Shown: positions 23,708 through 31,668 of the stretch, in pieces
Layout: each line of letters opens with the position of its first letter
Position numbering within the stretch: position 1 is the first letter of the stretch
Assembly: GCA_003280915.1 (NCBI GenBank)
Contig: QCDL01000012.1
Location: forward strand, 1-35,111
DNA: 35,111 nucleotides
Reading direction: 5' to 3'
From: Prochlorococcus sp. AG-355-I04
GTDB lineage: Bacteria; Cyanobacteriota; Cyanobacteriia; PCC-6307; Cyanobiaceae
Made by a program: the position numbers and the translations under genes
Notes under the pieces: model-generated
What the model saw: only the letters and a program-made list of their open reading frames with translations
The model's database searches: none
Told to the model about the DNA's origin: nothing

Positions 23708-23856
23708 AAGATTTCTTATAAAATTCCATATTAGAGGTTAATATGTTTTTATTGTGACCGTAAAGTAAATAAATGCTATTAAAGTCATTTTTTTTGTTTT
23801 AAAAGATACTAAAAAATTATTGAAATAAACTAGGGTGAATTTATTAGTTCAATAAT

Positions 23857-23991
23857 ATGGAATTAATAATTTATATTTCTTTATTTCTTATTCTTTTTTT
23901 GGGAGTTATTTTTAACTTAAAAATAACTAATTTTAAAAAAGTTAAAGAAATACGAAACAAAGCTGATGATTATTCAAAAAAGAATAATTAA
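23857..23991 (+). CDS. 44-aa single-span membrane peptide
   Basis: ATG 23857 encodes one N-terminal span (LIIYISLFLILFLGVIFNL) followed by a basic, helical tail (KITNFKKVKEIRNKADDYSKK). The topology is like small thylakoid or plasma-membrane accessory peptides. It is divergent from PrxQ. Function unknown. Confidence 0.55.
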   Translation: MELIIYISLFLILFLGVIFNLKITNFKKVKEIRNKADDYSKKNN

Positions 23992-24007
23992 ATATGTATT
24001 GAAAAGA

Positions 24008-24247
24008 TTAAAATTCAATTTTTTCATTTGGAGTAAATACTGAGCAATATTTTTTTACTAGATCCTTTGGCTGACTAGTGGAAGAATTCGTTAATTTTAA
24101 TTTTAGCTTTTCTATAGCCTCATTAGCATTAATCTCACCGAGTCGATATCTTGCACACGTATCCAATACTTTAAACATTTTTGTGGTAACGGCTTCAGCT
24201 GGATAAATCAGAAAAAAAAGGTGAAAAACAACAAAAAAGTACTTCAT
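24008..24247 (-). CDS. Small exported hypothetical protein
   Basis: This 79-aa product has a signal peptide MKYFFVVFHLFFLIYPAEA. The mature part is about 60 residues with two cysteines (DTCARYRLGEINANEAIEKL and KKYCSVFTPNE), which may form one disulfide. It is convergent with the 44-aa gene. I do not recognise the family; similar small exported proteins are common in Prochlorococcus. Confidence 0.65.
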   Translation of the reverse strand: MKYFFVVFHLFFLIYPAEAVTTKMFKVLDTCARYRLGEINANEAIEKLKLKLTNSSTSQPKDLVKKYCSVFTPNEKIEF

Positions 24248-24405
24248 TTTTTTTTAATTAGTAAATATTTATCGAAGAGTTTCAATAATTTAGAAAAAGA
24301 TTAAAATTTAATAGAATGATCTATCTTGGATTGAATCTTGGATTTATATAATAATAAAAGAAATTAAGATAAAATAAGTGATAGTAATAAATAATCTCGG
24401 CGAAA

Positions 24406-24543
24406 ATGAGAAAATTAATAGATAAACATAAAACTCTTATAAATTGGTACCAAAAAAAATTCAAATTAAGTGATTATCAATTACTTTGGTTAGTTTTCTT
24501 TAAAGGAGTATTAATAACAATAATTTTTTTCAAAATTTTTTAA
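24406..24543 (+). CDS. 45-aa membrane peptide
   Basis: ATG 24406 encodes a basic N-terminal half (MRKLIDKHKTLINWYQKKFKL) and a C-terminal span (LLWLVFFKGVLITIIFFKIF). It lies 90 bases before tatA on the same strand. Tail-anchored topology is likely. Function unknown. Confidence 0.52.
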   Translation: MRKLIDKHKTLINWYQKKFKLSDYQLLWLVFFKGVLITIIFFKIF

Positions 24544-24633
24544 TATTAAAAAAGCTTTTCCGAGAATGAAATTTTCACATGATCTGACTATATTTAATAA
24601 TAGATTTCCTAATTAGTTAAATAATTATCAGTT

Positions 24634-24900
24634 ATGAATATTTTTGGTGTAGGTTTGCCTGAAGTTACTGTAATACTTATCTTAGCTCTTTTAATTTTTG
24701 GTCCAAAAAAGCTTCCAGAATTAGGAAAACAGCTTGGTAAAACTTTGAAAAGTCTTAAAAAAGCGTCGAATGAATTTCAAAATGAAATCGACCAAGTTAT
24801 GAACAAAGAAGATAAAGATGAATCTCCTAAATCTATGGAAAACAATCAAACCAATGAAATTAATCAAGAAAAAATAGATTCAGAAAACAGCAAAAAATAA
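24634..24900 (+). CDS. tatA: Sec-independent protein translocase subunit TatA/E
   Basis: This 88-aa component of the twin-arginine translocase acts in the thylakoid or plasma membrane. The N-terminal span (PEVTVILILALLIF) is followed by the invariant FGPKKLPELGKQLGK hinge and amphipathic helix, then an acidic polar tail. Length is normal for cyanobacterial TatA. The next gene begins 4 bases after its stop. Confidence 0.96.
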   Translation: MNIFGVGLPEVTVILILALLIFGPKKLPELGKQLGKTLKSLKKASNEFQNEIDQVMNKEDKDESPKSMENNQTNEINQEKIDSENSKK

Positions 24901-24904
24901 TATC

Positions 24905-25297
24905 TTGGATAGGCCCATAACCCCCATAGACGAATTTGAAAGAGCATTAGATAAAGCAGCTCTTACTAAAGAAGAATATGAATTGATAGACTACATCCGC
25001 TATACAAGTGTTTTTACACAACCTAGTCTTATTAAAGATTTAAAAAGGCCATCAAAACCTCCTCTTTTATCGGTTTTATGTCAAATTTGCAGAAAAATTG
25101 GTTCGGAGATGCCAGATCATTTCAAAAAAGTAATTGAGTGGTCAATTGAAATAAGTGATCACAATACAAAATGGGATGCTCATTTAATTTGCGCAGAAGC
25201 ATTGAATATAGACAAAATCCCATTAAGTCCTATTCATGGAACAACTTTATTTGATGTTCTTGTTGTACACAAAGAATTATTTCTTGGATTTGATTAA
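24905..25297 (+). CDS. 130-aa conserved hypothetical protein after tatA
   Basis: This soluble helical protein starts at TTG 24905, four bases after the tatA stop, so it is probably coupled to it. Segments such as ERALDKAALTKEEYELIDYIRYTSVFTQPSLI and KKVIEWSIEISDHNTKWDAHLICAEALNI show a well-formed globular protein. Three Cys are present. It has no recognised domain. Its TAA is 1 base from the stop of the convergent membrane gene at 25299. Confidence 0.75.
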   Translation: MDRPITPIDEFERALDKAALTKEEYELIDYIRYTSVFTQPSLIKDLKRPSKPPLLSVLCQICRKIGSEMPDHFKKVIEWSIEISDHNTKWDAHLICAEALNIDKIPLSPIHGTTLFDVLVVHKELFLGFD

Positions 25298-25298
25298 A

Positions 25299-25616
25299 TC
25301 AATCATCTAAAGGTACAGAGTCAGTATCTATAACTTCCGAATTATCATAATTATTTATTTTATTTTCAATCAAGTTATTTATATAACTAACTAAAGGCAA
25401 TGAACCTCTAAAAATAAAAATAGAGGTAGGCAAAGCGCTTAATAAACCGACTACAGGACTTTTAAAAAGTAATCTTCCAGCTTTTAAGTTAAATAAAATA
25501 ATAAGCGCTGAGGGGACTATAATTTTAACTACTGTTTTGAGTGCCTCAAGCCAACCGACACGATATGTCCACCATATTAAAATTATGCCAACTATATAGA
25601 GGAATAAGTAAGTCAT
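25299..25616 (-). CDS. 105-aa membrane protein
   Basis: Two to three hydrophobic spans are seen: YLFLYIVGIILIWWTYRVGWL, LKTVVKIIVPSALIILFNL, and SPVVGLLSALPTSIFIFRGSL. A polar acidic tail follows (NYDNSEVIDTDSVPLDD). It is convergent with the tatA-linked gene, with a 1-base gap. Not recognised. Confidence 0.7.
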   Translation of the reverse strand: MTYLFLYIVGIILIWWTYRVGWLEALKTVVKIIVPSALIILFNLKAGRLLFKSPVVGLLSALPTSIFIFRGSLPLVSYINNLIENKINNYDNSEVIDTDSVPLDD

Positions 25617-25704
25617 AAAAATAGTATAATGATTATCTATTTATCTTGTTCTTGCCAAGAAAAAGATTTTATAAATTTCTTTAACATCAATCAATCAAAT
25701 TCTA

Positions 25705-25923
25705 ATGATGAGTTTTTCTGAAATAAGAAAATTTTTAATAAAAATGCAATCTGATGAAGAATTAAAAAAGCAGGTTACGACATCCTCTACAGCAGATGAT
25801 GTAGCCCTAATAGGTCAACGCTTAGGTTATGACTTTTCAGGAGATGATCTCTTAAGATTTAATGGACAAAAAGTTGATAAAGTTACCGTAAGAAAGGTAG
25901 ATCATCCAGGAGAATACCACTAA
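25705..25923 (+). CDS. Nif11-like domain protein without an obvious core peptide
   Basis: This 72-aa protein matches the Nif11/nitrile-hydratase-leader type domain: an N-terminal helix (FSEIRKFLIKMQSDEELKKQV) followed by the ADDVALIGQRLGYDFSGDDL segment. In prochlorosin precursors such a leader ends in Gly-Gly and is followed by a Cys/Ser/Thr-rich core. Here no GG cleavage site and no cysteine follow; the protein simply ends in KVTVRKVDHPGEYH. It is therefore likely a stand-alone Nif11-type protein, not a lanthipeptide precursor. No LanM gene is in the window. A second ATG at 25708 could also serve as start. Confidence 0.8.
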   Translation: MMSFSEIRKFLIKMQSDEELKKQVTTSSTADDVALIGQRLGYDFSGDDLLRFNGQKVDKVTVRKVDHPGEYH

Positions 25924-25924
25924 A

Positions 25925-26434
25925 TTAAGACTTAACCCATATTGCAAGCCCTCCGCCCCTGCCTCGAGCACATAACCAATTATCTTTAGTGCTAATTCCT
26001 ACAAGTGAGAAAAAAGGCATTTTTTTATCTTCTGGTTTTTTTAATTCCTTATTAAATATAGGAAAACTACTAATACTAATTTTCAATTCTTCAAAATAGA
26101 AAGCCAATAAAGGTCTAATCCCTTTTAATGTTGCACTGCCTATAAAAGTAATATTTAATAATCCGAAATTAATTGAATTTTTTATTTCATAATTTATTTG
26201 ATCCTCTTTATTTTTACTTTTCAATTCGAGTTTTGCCGATAATACTTGGAGCATGGAACTGGGTATATTGTTGATTTGATCTGACTCCTTTCCCCATACA
26301 TACTTAAACTTCCATATTCCTAACAATTCCTCATATACAATTCCGCTACCATTTTTTTGGGAATTTTTTTCTAATAGTTTTATCTCATTAATATCAGGAA
26401 AGTATTGCATAATAGATTTTAATCTAAGAATCAA
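25925..26434 (-). CDS. 169-aa conserved cyanobacterial hypothetical protein
   Basis: The pattern GSGIVYEELLGIWKFKYVWGKE near the start, beta-strand-rich middle, and the terminal CARGRGGGLAIWVKS suggest a plastid-lipid-associated/fibrillin- or lipocalin-like beta-barrel, with the Gly-rich end typical of a conserved cyanobacterial and plant group. This is a pattern-based guess. Met9 (ATG 26410) is an alternative start. It is convergent with the Nif11-like gene with 1 base between the stops. Confidence 0.7.
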   Translation of the reverse strand: MILRLKSIMQYFPDINEIKLLEKNSQKNGSGIVYEELLGIWKFKYVWGKESDQINNIPSSMLQVLSAKLELKSKNKEDQINYEIKNSINFGLLNITFIGSATLKGIRPLLAFYFEELKISISSFPIFNKELKKPEDKKMPFFSLVGISTKDNWLCARGRGGGLAIWVKS

Positions 26435-26583
26435 ATACTAAGATAACTTTATAAAAAATGTTCTTAGTTAAAAAATCTCTTCAAAAAAATTTCTTTGTTT
26501 CAATATATTTCCAAAAAAATAATTTTTTGGCACACATAAGGAACAAGATCTCGTTAATATATTTACATTAAGTAACTAAATTA

Positions 26584-26694
26584 ATGGATTTCATCTCTAA
26601 AAGCCAAGGATACATACCTCTTAAAGCTGTGCCATACATTTTTTTCCTTGCTGTTGTCCTAAGTATTACATCATCAACTAATACATTTGTCTAA
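26584..26694 (+). CDS. 36-aa single-span membrane peptide
   Basis: ATG 26584 encodes MDFISKSQGYIPLKAVP, a span (YIFFLAVVLSIT) and a polar end SSTNTFV. It lies 39 bases before the FAD oxidoreductase gene on the same strand. The MDFI start resembles the peptide at 19415. Function unknown. Confidence 0.48.
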   Translation: MDFISKSQGYIPLKAVPYIFFLAVVLSITSSTNTFV

Positions 26695-26733
26695 AACACA
26701 TTTGTTTTACGAGAAGATTAAAGTAAATATTTA

Positions 26734-28263
26734 ATGAAAAAGTACGATGTTGTAATAGTTGGTAGTGGAATAGGAGGTTTATGCTGCGGTTCAATTTTAG
26801 CTTTATCAGGCAAAACAGTACTTATATGTGAAGCACATACCCAACCTGGAGGTGTTGCTCACAGTTTTAAAAGAAAAGGTTATACTTTCGAATCAGGTCC
26901 TTCATTGTGGAGTGGAATAGGTAAATGGCCTACAACTAATCCCCTAGGGCAAATTCTTAAATTATTAGATGAAGAAGTTGAACTATTTCAATACAAAGGT
27001 TGGCAAGTAATTGTCCCAGAAGGCAATTTTAATCTTGATGTGGGGGAAGAACCTTTTAAACAAACAATCAAAACTTTAAGAGGTGATAAATCTGTTAAGG
27101 AATGGGAATCATTTATTTCGGGAATAAAACCTCTTAGCCAAATAATAAATGAAATACCTTTACTCTCATTTTCTCCCGAATCAATAAATTTCTTAGATCT
27201 AATAAATTTAACCTCAAAATTTTTACCTAATATCAATCAAATACCAAAAATTAATAAAGGCTTTGGAAATTTAGTTAATAATCATCTAGAGGATCCTTTT
27301 CTCAGAAATTGGGTTGATTTATTGAGCTTCTTGATAAGTGGTATGTCAATGCATGATACAAATACAGCTGCGATGGCTACTTTATTTAACGAATGGTTTG
27401 AACCAAATTCATACCTTGAATACCCCAAAGGGGGAAGTGAATCTATCGTAAAAGCCTTAATTAAGGGATTTAAAAAAAATGGAGGAGAATTAATTCTTTC
27501 TTCGAGAGTAAAGACAATTAACTTCAATAAAAATTTAGCCACCGGTATAACTCTTAATAATGGTTCTAGTTATAGTTGTGAATCTGTTGTCACGAATACT
27601 GATGTTTGGAATTTAAAAAAGTTAATTCCAAATAAAATTTCAAAAAAATGGAATACAAAAGTTTTGAACCCTAATAAATGTGATTCTTTCCTTCATATAC
27701 ATCTAGGTTTTGATGCTGATGGTCTTGAAAATTTGCCAATACATGCGATACATGTTGATGAGTGGGAAAAGGGTATAACCGCAGAAAGAAATATAGCTGT
27801 ATTTTCAATCCCATCTGTTTTAGATAAAAATATGGCCCCTGAAGGAAAACATGTTCTTCATGGATATACTCCCGCAAATGAACCTTGGGAAATTTGGAAA
27901 AACCTAAATCCAAAGGAACTAGAATATAGAAATTTGAAAGAAGAAAGATGTTCAATATTCCTTAATGCAGTGCGAAAATTTATCCCTGATATAGATGAAA
28001 GGATTGATTTAAAGATGCTGGGAACCCCAATCACTCATAAAAAATTCACCAATACCTATTGCGGTAGTTACGGCCCTGCATTATCTGCAGCAAAAGGTCT
28101 TTTCCCAGGCTGCAAAACTCCAGTGAAAAATTTATTTACTTGCGGTGCAAGTACATTTCCAGGTATTGGAATTCCTGCTGTTTCAGCAAGTGGCGCTTAC
28201 GCAGCTGAAAAAATAATTGGTAAAAAAGAATTCAAAGCTCTTCTTAAGACAATAAATTTATGA
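26734..28263 (+). CDS. FAD-dependent oxidoreductase, CRTISO/phytoene desaturase-like
   Basis: This 509-aa flavoprotein has a dinucleotide fold at the N-terminus (VIVGSGIGGLCCGSILALSGKTVLICE with GxGxxG at about 10-15), then PGGVAHSFKRKGYTFESGPSLW, the substrate-side motif of carotenoid desaturase/isomerase enzymes. The C-terminal FTCGASTFPGIGIPAVSASGAYAAEKI is the second FAD-binding block. Length fits the CRTISO-like group (also found in plants and cyanobacteria). The likely role is redox or isomerisation of a carotenoid or other isoprenoid; it may not be the main CrtH enzyme. No membrane span is predicted, but peripheral membrane association is usual. Confidence 0.9.
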   Translation: MKKYDVVIVGSGIGGLCCGSILALSGKTVLICEAHTQPGGVAHSFKRKGYTFESGPSLWSGIGKWPTTNPLGQILKLLDEEVELFQYKGWQVIVPEGNFNLDVGEEPFKQTIKTLRGDKSVKEWESFISGIKPLSQIINEIPLLSFSPESINFLDLINLTSKFLPNINQIPKINKGFGNLVNNHLEDPFLRNWVDLLSFLISGMSMHDTNTAAMATLFNEWFEPNSYLEYPKGGSESIVKALIKGFKKNGGELILSSRVKTINFNKNLATGITLNNGSSYSCESVVTNTDVWNLKKLIPNKISKKWNTKVLNPNKCDSFLHIHLGFDADGLENLPIHAIHVDEWEKGITAERNIAVFSIPSVLDKNMAPEGKHVLHGYTPANEPWEIWKNLNPKELEYRNLKEERCSIFLNAVRKFIPDIDERIDLKMLGTPITHKKFTNTYCGSYGPALSAAKGLFPGCKTPVKNLFTCGASTFPGIGIPAVSASGAYAAEKIIGKKEFKALLKTINL

Positions 28264-28379
28264 ATCAAGTTCTTTTTTTAACTCTAAAAATACTTAGTTA
28301 AGAAATAAGAATAAATAAAGCAAAAACGTTCAATAATGATAATCTTTATCTGAACATAAACTTAACTTATAACTCTTAT

Positions 28380-28583
28380 ATGTTTTTCTTATCAATTCCT
28401 CAAGCCTGGCATTTAGTTGGCACTTGGTCAGAACAACTTCCAAATGAGTCAAATCTTATAGGAATGGGCCAAACAGAATTAATGATGACTTTACATTCAA
28501 TATTCGTTCCTCTCATACTTGTAATTTCATATTACCTATTCAATAGACTTAATAAAAACGAATCAAAGAAAATTAAAGGATGA
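28380..28583 (+). CDS. 67-aa single-span membrane protein
   Basis: The N-terminal half contains IPQAWHLVGTWSEQLPNESNLIGMGQTELM; the C-terminal half is a span (LHSIFVPLILVISYYLF) followed by the basic tail NRLNKNESKKIKG. The Trp and His in the N-terminal part look conserved-type. It is convergent with the 96-aa gene, 11 bases away. Function unknown. Confidence 0.65.
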   Translation: MFFLSIPQAWHLVGTWSEQLPNESNLIGMGQTELMMTLHSIFVPLILVISYYLFNRLNKNESKKIKG

Positions 28584-28594
28584 TCGTTTAAGGT

Positions 28595-28885
28595 TTATTT
28601 AGCTGAACTTCTTCTAACTACCTTTCTGCCTGTAGAAGTATCAACTCCGCTTGAATCTTTAGTTTGCGAATTAGTTTCAACATTATCTACATCACTTTTA
28701 TCCATTTCTGCACAAACACCTACTACCATGGCAGCCTGCATTTGATCTGGTAAATCTCCAATAGTTAATAAGGCCTTTAAAACTAATTGAAGTCGAGTTT
28801 GCCGATCTATTTCAGGTCTTAGTTTTTTTACGGTATTCCAAAGTTCTTGGGTAACTTCTTTTAAAAGTTCTCGATCAACAGCCAA
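28595..28885 (-). CDS. 96-aa conserved picocyanobacterial protein
   Basis: A helical N-terminal two-thirds (RELLKEVTQELWNTVKKLRPEIDRQTRLQLVLKALLTIGDLPDQMQAAMVVGVCAEMD) is followed by a low-complexity Ser/Asp/Thr region and a basic end GRKVVRRSSAK. The helical part seems to be a small globular domain. Basic tail could bind RNA or DNA; that is inference. No known domain was recognised. Confidence 0.75.
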   Translation of the reverse strand: MAVDRELLKEVTQELWNTVKKLRPEIDRQTRLQLVLKALLTIGDLPDQMQAAMVVGVCAEMDKSDVDNVETNSQTKDSSGVDTSTGRKVVRRSSAK

Positions 28886-28975
28886 ATTAATTCCTTCTTG
28901 TATTTCTACTAATCTAACAAAAAATTGTATCTCGTAAAATAATATTCAATAAAAAGATTGTTAGTTAATATTTTT

Positions 28976-29182
28976 CTATCCGAATACAAGTTGCATTTGT
29001 TGGTGCAATTCAATCTTCTCTTGCAAAAGTTTATCTTTTTCAATCTTTTTTAGAATAGAAGTTCTATAAAATTTTTTATGAATCTTTATTGGAGTATTTT
29101 CAAACTTTACATTTTTGCTTATTAGAAAATTCCACTCTTTTGAATTAAAAGGGGCATAAGGAGAAGATGAAATCACTTTCAT
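28976..29182 (-). CDS. 68-aa basic hypothetical protein
   Basis: The product is soluble and basic, with an N-terminal segment SSSPYAPFNSKEWNFLISKN and a C-terminal helix (KKIEKDKLLQEKIELHQQMQ). A palindromic region lies just upstream of its start (29199-29224). It is probably a real small gene of unknown function. Confidence 0.6.
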   Translation of the reverse strand: MKVISSSPYAPFNSKEWNFLISKNVKFENTPIKIHKKFYRTSILKKIEKDKLLQEKIELHQQMQLVFG

Positions 29183-29198
29183 GTCTTAATAATACATC

Positions 29199-29224
29199 TG
29201 TACTAATAATAGTACATGTTTACT
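29199..29224. promoter_or_regulatory. Palindromic operator-like site
   Basis: TGTACTA (29199-29205) and TAGTACA (29210-29216) are perfect inverted repeats with a 4-base centre. The overlapping AGTACATGTTTACT fits the marine cyanobacterial LexA consensus AGTACWNWTGTACT at 12 of 14 positions by my count. It lies 17-42 bases upstream of the 68-aa gene start. Confidence 0.35.
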
Positions 29225-29323
29225 ATTACGCAACAACTTAATCGACTTTTTCTTAATTTTAAAGTGTCTTTGAGAATGGATTGATTTTTTTTATCTAATT
29301 AGTAAGAATTATAAGTTTGATTA

Positions 29324-29407
29324 ATGAATAAAAGTATCATGCGTAACTTATTGATCCCTTTTTTTAGTGTCTTAAGACTTTTCTTGCTTAAAAACCTCTT
29401 AAAATAG
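29324..29407 (+). CDS. Possible 27-aa cationic peptide
   Basis: ATG 29324 encodes a basic hydrophobic peptide (MRNLLIPFFSVLRLFLLKNLLK end). It has no other support and may be spurious; listed because the spacer is otherwise empty and similar peptides are common here. Confidence 0.25.
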   Translation: MNKSIMRNLLIPFFSVLRLFLLKNLLK

Positions 29408-29483
29408 TCAATTTGTTGAAATTAACATTGACAAGATATATTTAGTAATCCTTCCTATAAAAAGAATAATGAATTGATCAAAA

Positions 29484-29792
29484 ATGCTTCTTAGTAATGC
29501 AAAAAGACTAAAAATCCAAGGAATAATTAAAAGAATTGCTGAAGATAAATCAATTTCATTAGAAGAAAGGATATTTGTTGAGAAATTTGCACACCATAAT
29601 TCGACAATTTCTCTTTGGCTGAAAAAAGCTAACAGCTTTAGAAGGAATGGTACAAAAAATGATGGGGGGATTGATAACCTCTTACAATCATTTGGGATAG
29701 ATGGACTAGATAAAGAAAATCATTTCAACCCTAATGAAGATGATATATCGGATTGGTTTGGCGGTGCTCCTAGTTGGCTAAAGAGAAGCTAG
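29484..29792 (+). CDS. 102-aa conserved hypothetical protein
   Basis: The protein has a helical start (KRLKIQGIIKRIAEDKSISLEERIFVEKFAHHNSTISLWLKKA), a Gly-rich linker, and a conserved-looking end DISDWFGGAPSWLKRS. It is soluble. The frame continues cleanly from ATG 29484 and has good codon content. I believe it is conserved in Prochlorococcus, function unknown. Confidence 0.7.
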   Translation: MLLSNAKRLKIQGIIKRIAEDKSISLEERIFVEKFAHHNSTISLWLKKANSFRRNGTKNDGGIDNLLQSFGIDGLDKENHFNPNEDDISDWFGGAPSWLKRS

Positions 29793-30065
29793 ATCCATTA
29801 ATTATTCAATTTACCCAAGCTATCTTACACAAATATATACTCATAAAAGATATAGATACCCAAAAAACCCATGGTATAAATTTAATCGGCAATAAATATT
29901 TTTTTGAAAAGGTTTTCATATTTATTTTTCTTTTAGATTATTTCTTCCTTACCGTTTTTGAAAATAGGTTTAATTGCTCTATTTATAAATTAAACAATAT
30001 TCGAAACCTCAAAAATATTAAATCACTTTAAATAGATAAACCTAATTAGCCTTAATCATCGCAAT

Positions 30066-30206
30066 CTAAGCAACTTTATTTTCATTGTTTCTTGAAAAAT
30101 TTACTATTTTTGCCTCATCATGGTCTGAATCATTCCAAAATTTTATAAGTCTTTCTAATTCATCAATCCTCTTTTTGGCATTTGCAATTTTTTCAGTAGT
30201 TGTCAT
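30066..30206 (-). CDS. 46-aa helical hypothetical protein
   Basis: ATG 30206 to TAG 30066 encodes a soluble helical peptide (TEKIANAKKRIDELERLIKFWNDSDHDEAKIV) with heptad spacing in the first 25 residues, so a small coiled coil is likely. It is divergent from the terminal-oxidase gene by 155 bases. Not recognised. Confidence 0.6.
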   Translation of the reverse strand: MTTTEKIANAKKRIDELERLIKFWNDSDHDEAKIVNFSRNNENKVA

Positions 30207-30361
30207 TTAAAATTTTTATCTATCCAATTAATGCACGAAAAAAAAATATTTCAATGGAAGTAGCAATTTTTAGACTGTAAATATTAATTTTTGGTTAATT
30301 ACTTCAATAAATCATAGTCCAATAGCAGTTAAGTAATTATACTTAAGGAAAAACAAAATTC

Positions 30362-30871
30362 ATGAAGAAAGTAAATTCTTTGATTTTGAATAGCACAGTT
30401 AACTTCTTAGACTTCATATACTCTGGTAGATCTTTACAAAGATTTTGGGTTTTAGAAGTTATAGCTAGATCACCTTATTTTGCATTTCTTTCAGTTCTTC
30501 ATTTTAAAGAATCCCTAGGAATTAAAAATGAGAAAACAATGATTTTAATGAAAGAACATTTTTATCAAGCCATTAACGAAACTGAGCATCTTAAAGAAAT
30601 GGAGAAAAGAGGAGGAGATAGGTTCTGGATTGATAGATTTTTTGCGAGACACCTCGTACTTGTCTATTACTGGATCATGGTTTTTTATTATTTCCTCTCT
30701 CCAGCTAATGCTTATGATGTCAACATAAAAATCGAAGAACATGCATTTGAAACTTATTCCAAATACTTAATAGATAATCCTAATGATCAAAAAATAAAAG
30801 AAATTGCTCAAGATGAATTAAATCATGTCCAAGAACTTAACGAAGCTTTGTCAATGCTTACAACAGTCTAG
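30362..30871 (+). CDS. ptox: Plastoquinol terminal oxidase (PTOX, alternative oxidase family)
   Basis: This 169-aa di-iron oxidase transfers electrons from plastoquinol to O2, a safety valve for the photosynthetic chain. FWVLEVIARSPYFAFLSVLH (ligand Glu32), INETEHLKEME (Glu73, His76), RHLVLVYYWIMVFYYFLSPANAY, IKIEEHAFETY (Glu125) and AQDELNHVQE (Glu152, His155) supply all four Glu and two His ligands. Compared with plant PTOX it lacks the transit peptide and the loop between the third and fourth ligand helices, so it is near the minimum size. It sits on the cytoplasmic face of the thylakoid as an interfacial protein. It overlaps the convergent membrane gene by 4 bases. Confidence 0.93.
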   Translation: MKKVNSLILNSTVNFLDFIYSGRSLQRFWVLEVIARSPYFAFLSVLHFKESLGIKNEKTMILMKEHFYQAINETEHLKEMEKRGGDRFWIDRFFARHLVLVYYWIMVFYYFLSPANAYDVNIKIEEHAFETYSKYLIDNPNDQKIKEIAQDELNHVQELNEALSMLTTV

Positions 30872-31302
30872 ATTAGTGCTGAGAAATCTATGAGCAATAT
30901 TGAGAGTATCACCGAGGAAGAAATTAATCCTAGGCTTATCATTAATGAGACATAACCTTTTTTTCTAGGCAATTTATAAAAAGATATTCCAATAATTAAT
31001 ATCATTATTAATGAGAAAAAAATTATAATTTTCTCATTTACTAAATTGAGATGTATAACTAAATTTTTTTCTTCAAAAAATTTGAGAAATTCAGATAAAA
31101 CTAATTCTTCTTCTATTTTTTTAAAATAGTCCAATGAGCTTATAAAAGCAGAACTTAATAAAGATAATGCAACCAGTGCGGTAACTGGTTTTGTTAATCT
31201 GTTAAGTGTTCTGTTAAAACTTGCCAATAAAATAAGAATAAATACAGAGGTTACTAAAGGTATTAAAGGTATAAGAGTTGTCGAATTTATGAAATTTCCC
31301 AC
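30868..31302 (-). CDS. NdhF-like membrane protein fragment-size ORF
   Basis: This 144-aa protein has four hydrophobic spans. The start LIPLIPLVTSVFILILLASFNRTLNRLTKPV and the later IHLNLVNEKIIIFFSLIMILIIGI resemble the N-terminal region of NDH-1 subunit 5 (NdhF/NuoL), but it ends after about 140 residues, far short of a 600-residue subunit. It could be a stand-alone small subunit-like protein or an old truncation. The last codons overlap the 3' end of the PTOX gene on the other strand. Confidence in the gene is good; family assignment is tentative. Confidence 0.65.
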   Translation of the reverse strand: MGNFINSTTLIPLIPLVTSVFILILLASFNRTLNRLTKPVTALVALSLLSSAFISSLDYFKKIEEELVLSEFLKFFEEKNLVIHLNLVNEKIIIFFSLIMILIIGISFYKLPRKKGYVSLMISLGLISSSVILSILLIDFSALI

Positions 31303-31450
31303 GAAAATAATATGTATCTAACTTAAAATTTTATATTATTTCGACGCGTTATTTTATTAAATAAGATTTTTTTAAAATCTAAAATGTAATTAGTACCTAT
31401 TGCATTCTGTGTAAATTGATACCAAAATTAAATTAGTATTGAAAAATAAA

Positions 31451-31552
31451 ATGTTAGCCATTTCTGAAATTATTGTTGCAAGTGCTATTTTCCTAGGAAT
31501 TGTATATTGGGAAGTTAAATTCCTATATACCAAGCCTACTGTAGCGAAATGA
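31451..31552 (+). CDS. 33-aa single-span membrane peptide
   Basis: ATG 31451 encodes an N-terminal span (MLAISEIIVASAIFLGIVYW) and a polar tail EVKFLYTKPTVAK. Topology fits a small photosystem or NDH accessory peptide, but it matches none that I can name. Codon choice is balanced for the organism. Confidence 0.55.
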   Translation: MLAISEIIVASAIFLGIVYWEVKFLYTKPTVAK

Positions 31553-31668
31553 ATTCACTCAAAGCAGGAAAATTAAAAACGTAGAAAATTTAAATAAAAT
31601 TTAAGAATTTAAGTTGACAAAAAAAGCTCTAAATATGAGAGAATAAACACAAATATTAATCCCCTCTA

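Larger units (their letters stand above)
29183..29483. other. 301-base spacer with palindromes near a divergent promoter region
   Basis: It separates the divergent genes at 29182 and 29484. It contains TGTACTA-ATAA-TAGTACA (29199-29216, perfect 7-bp arms), overlapping a LexA-box-like AGTACATGTTTACT (29211-29224), and a weak 27-codon frame at 29324. TTGACA at 29428-29433 could be a -35 element for the gene at 29484. Confidence 0.45.

Noticed and set aside
26458-26571. 37-codon plus-strand frame before the 36-aa peptide
   Set aside because: The product is Lys/Asn/Phe-rich spacer-like text with no span or motif.
29774-30031. 85-codon TTG frame overlapping the end of the 102-aa gene
   Set aside because: It has no ATG, overlaps a good gene in another frame, and its composition is that of translated AT-rich spacer.
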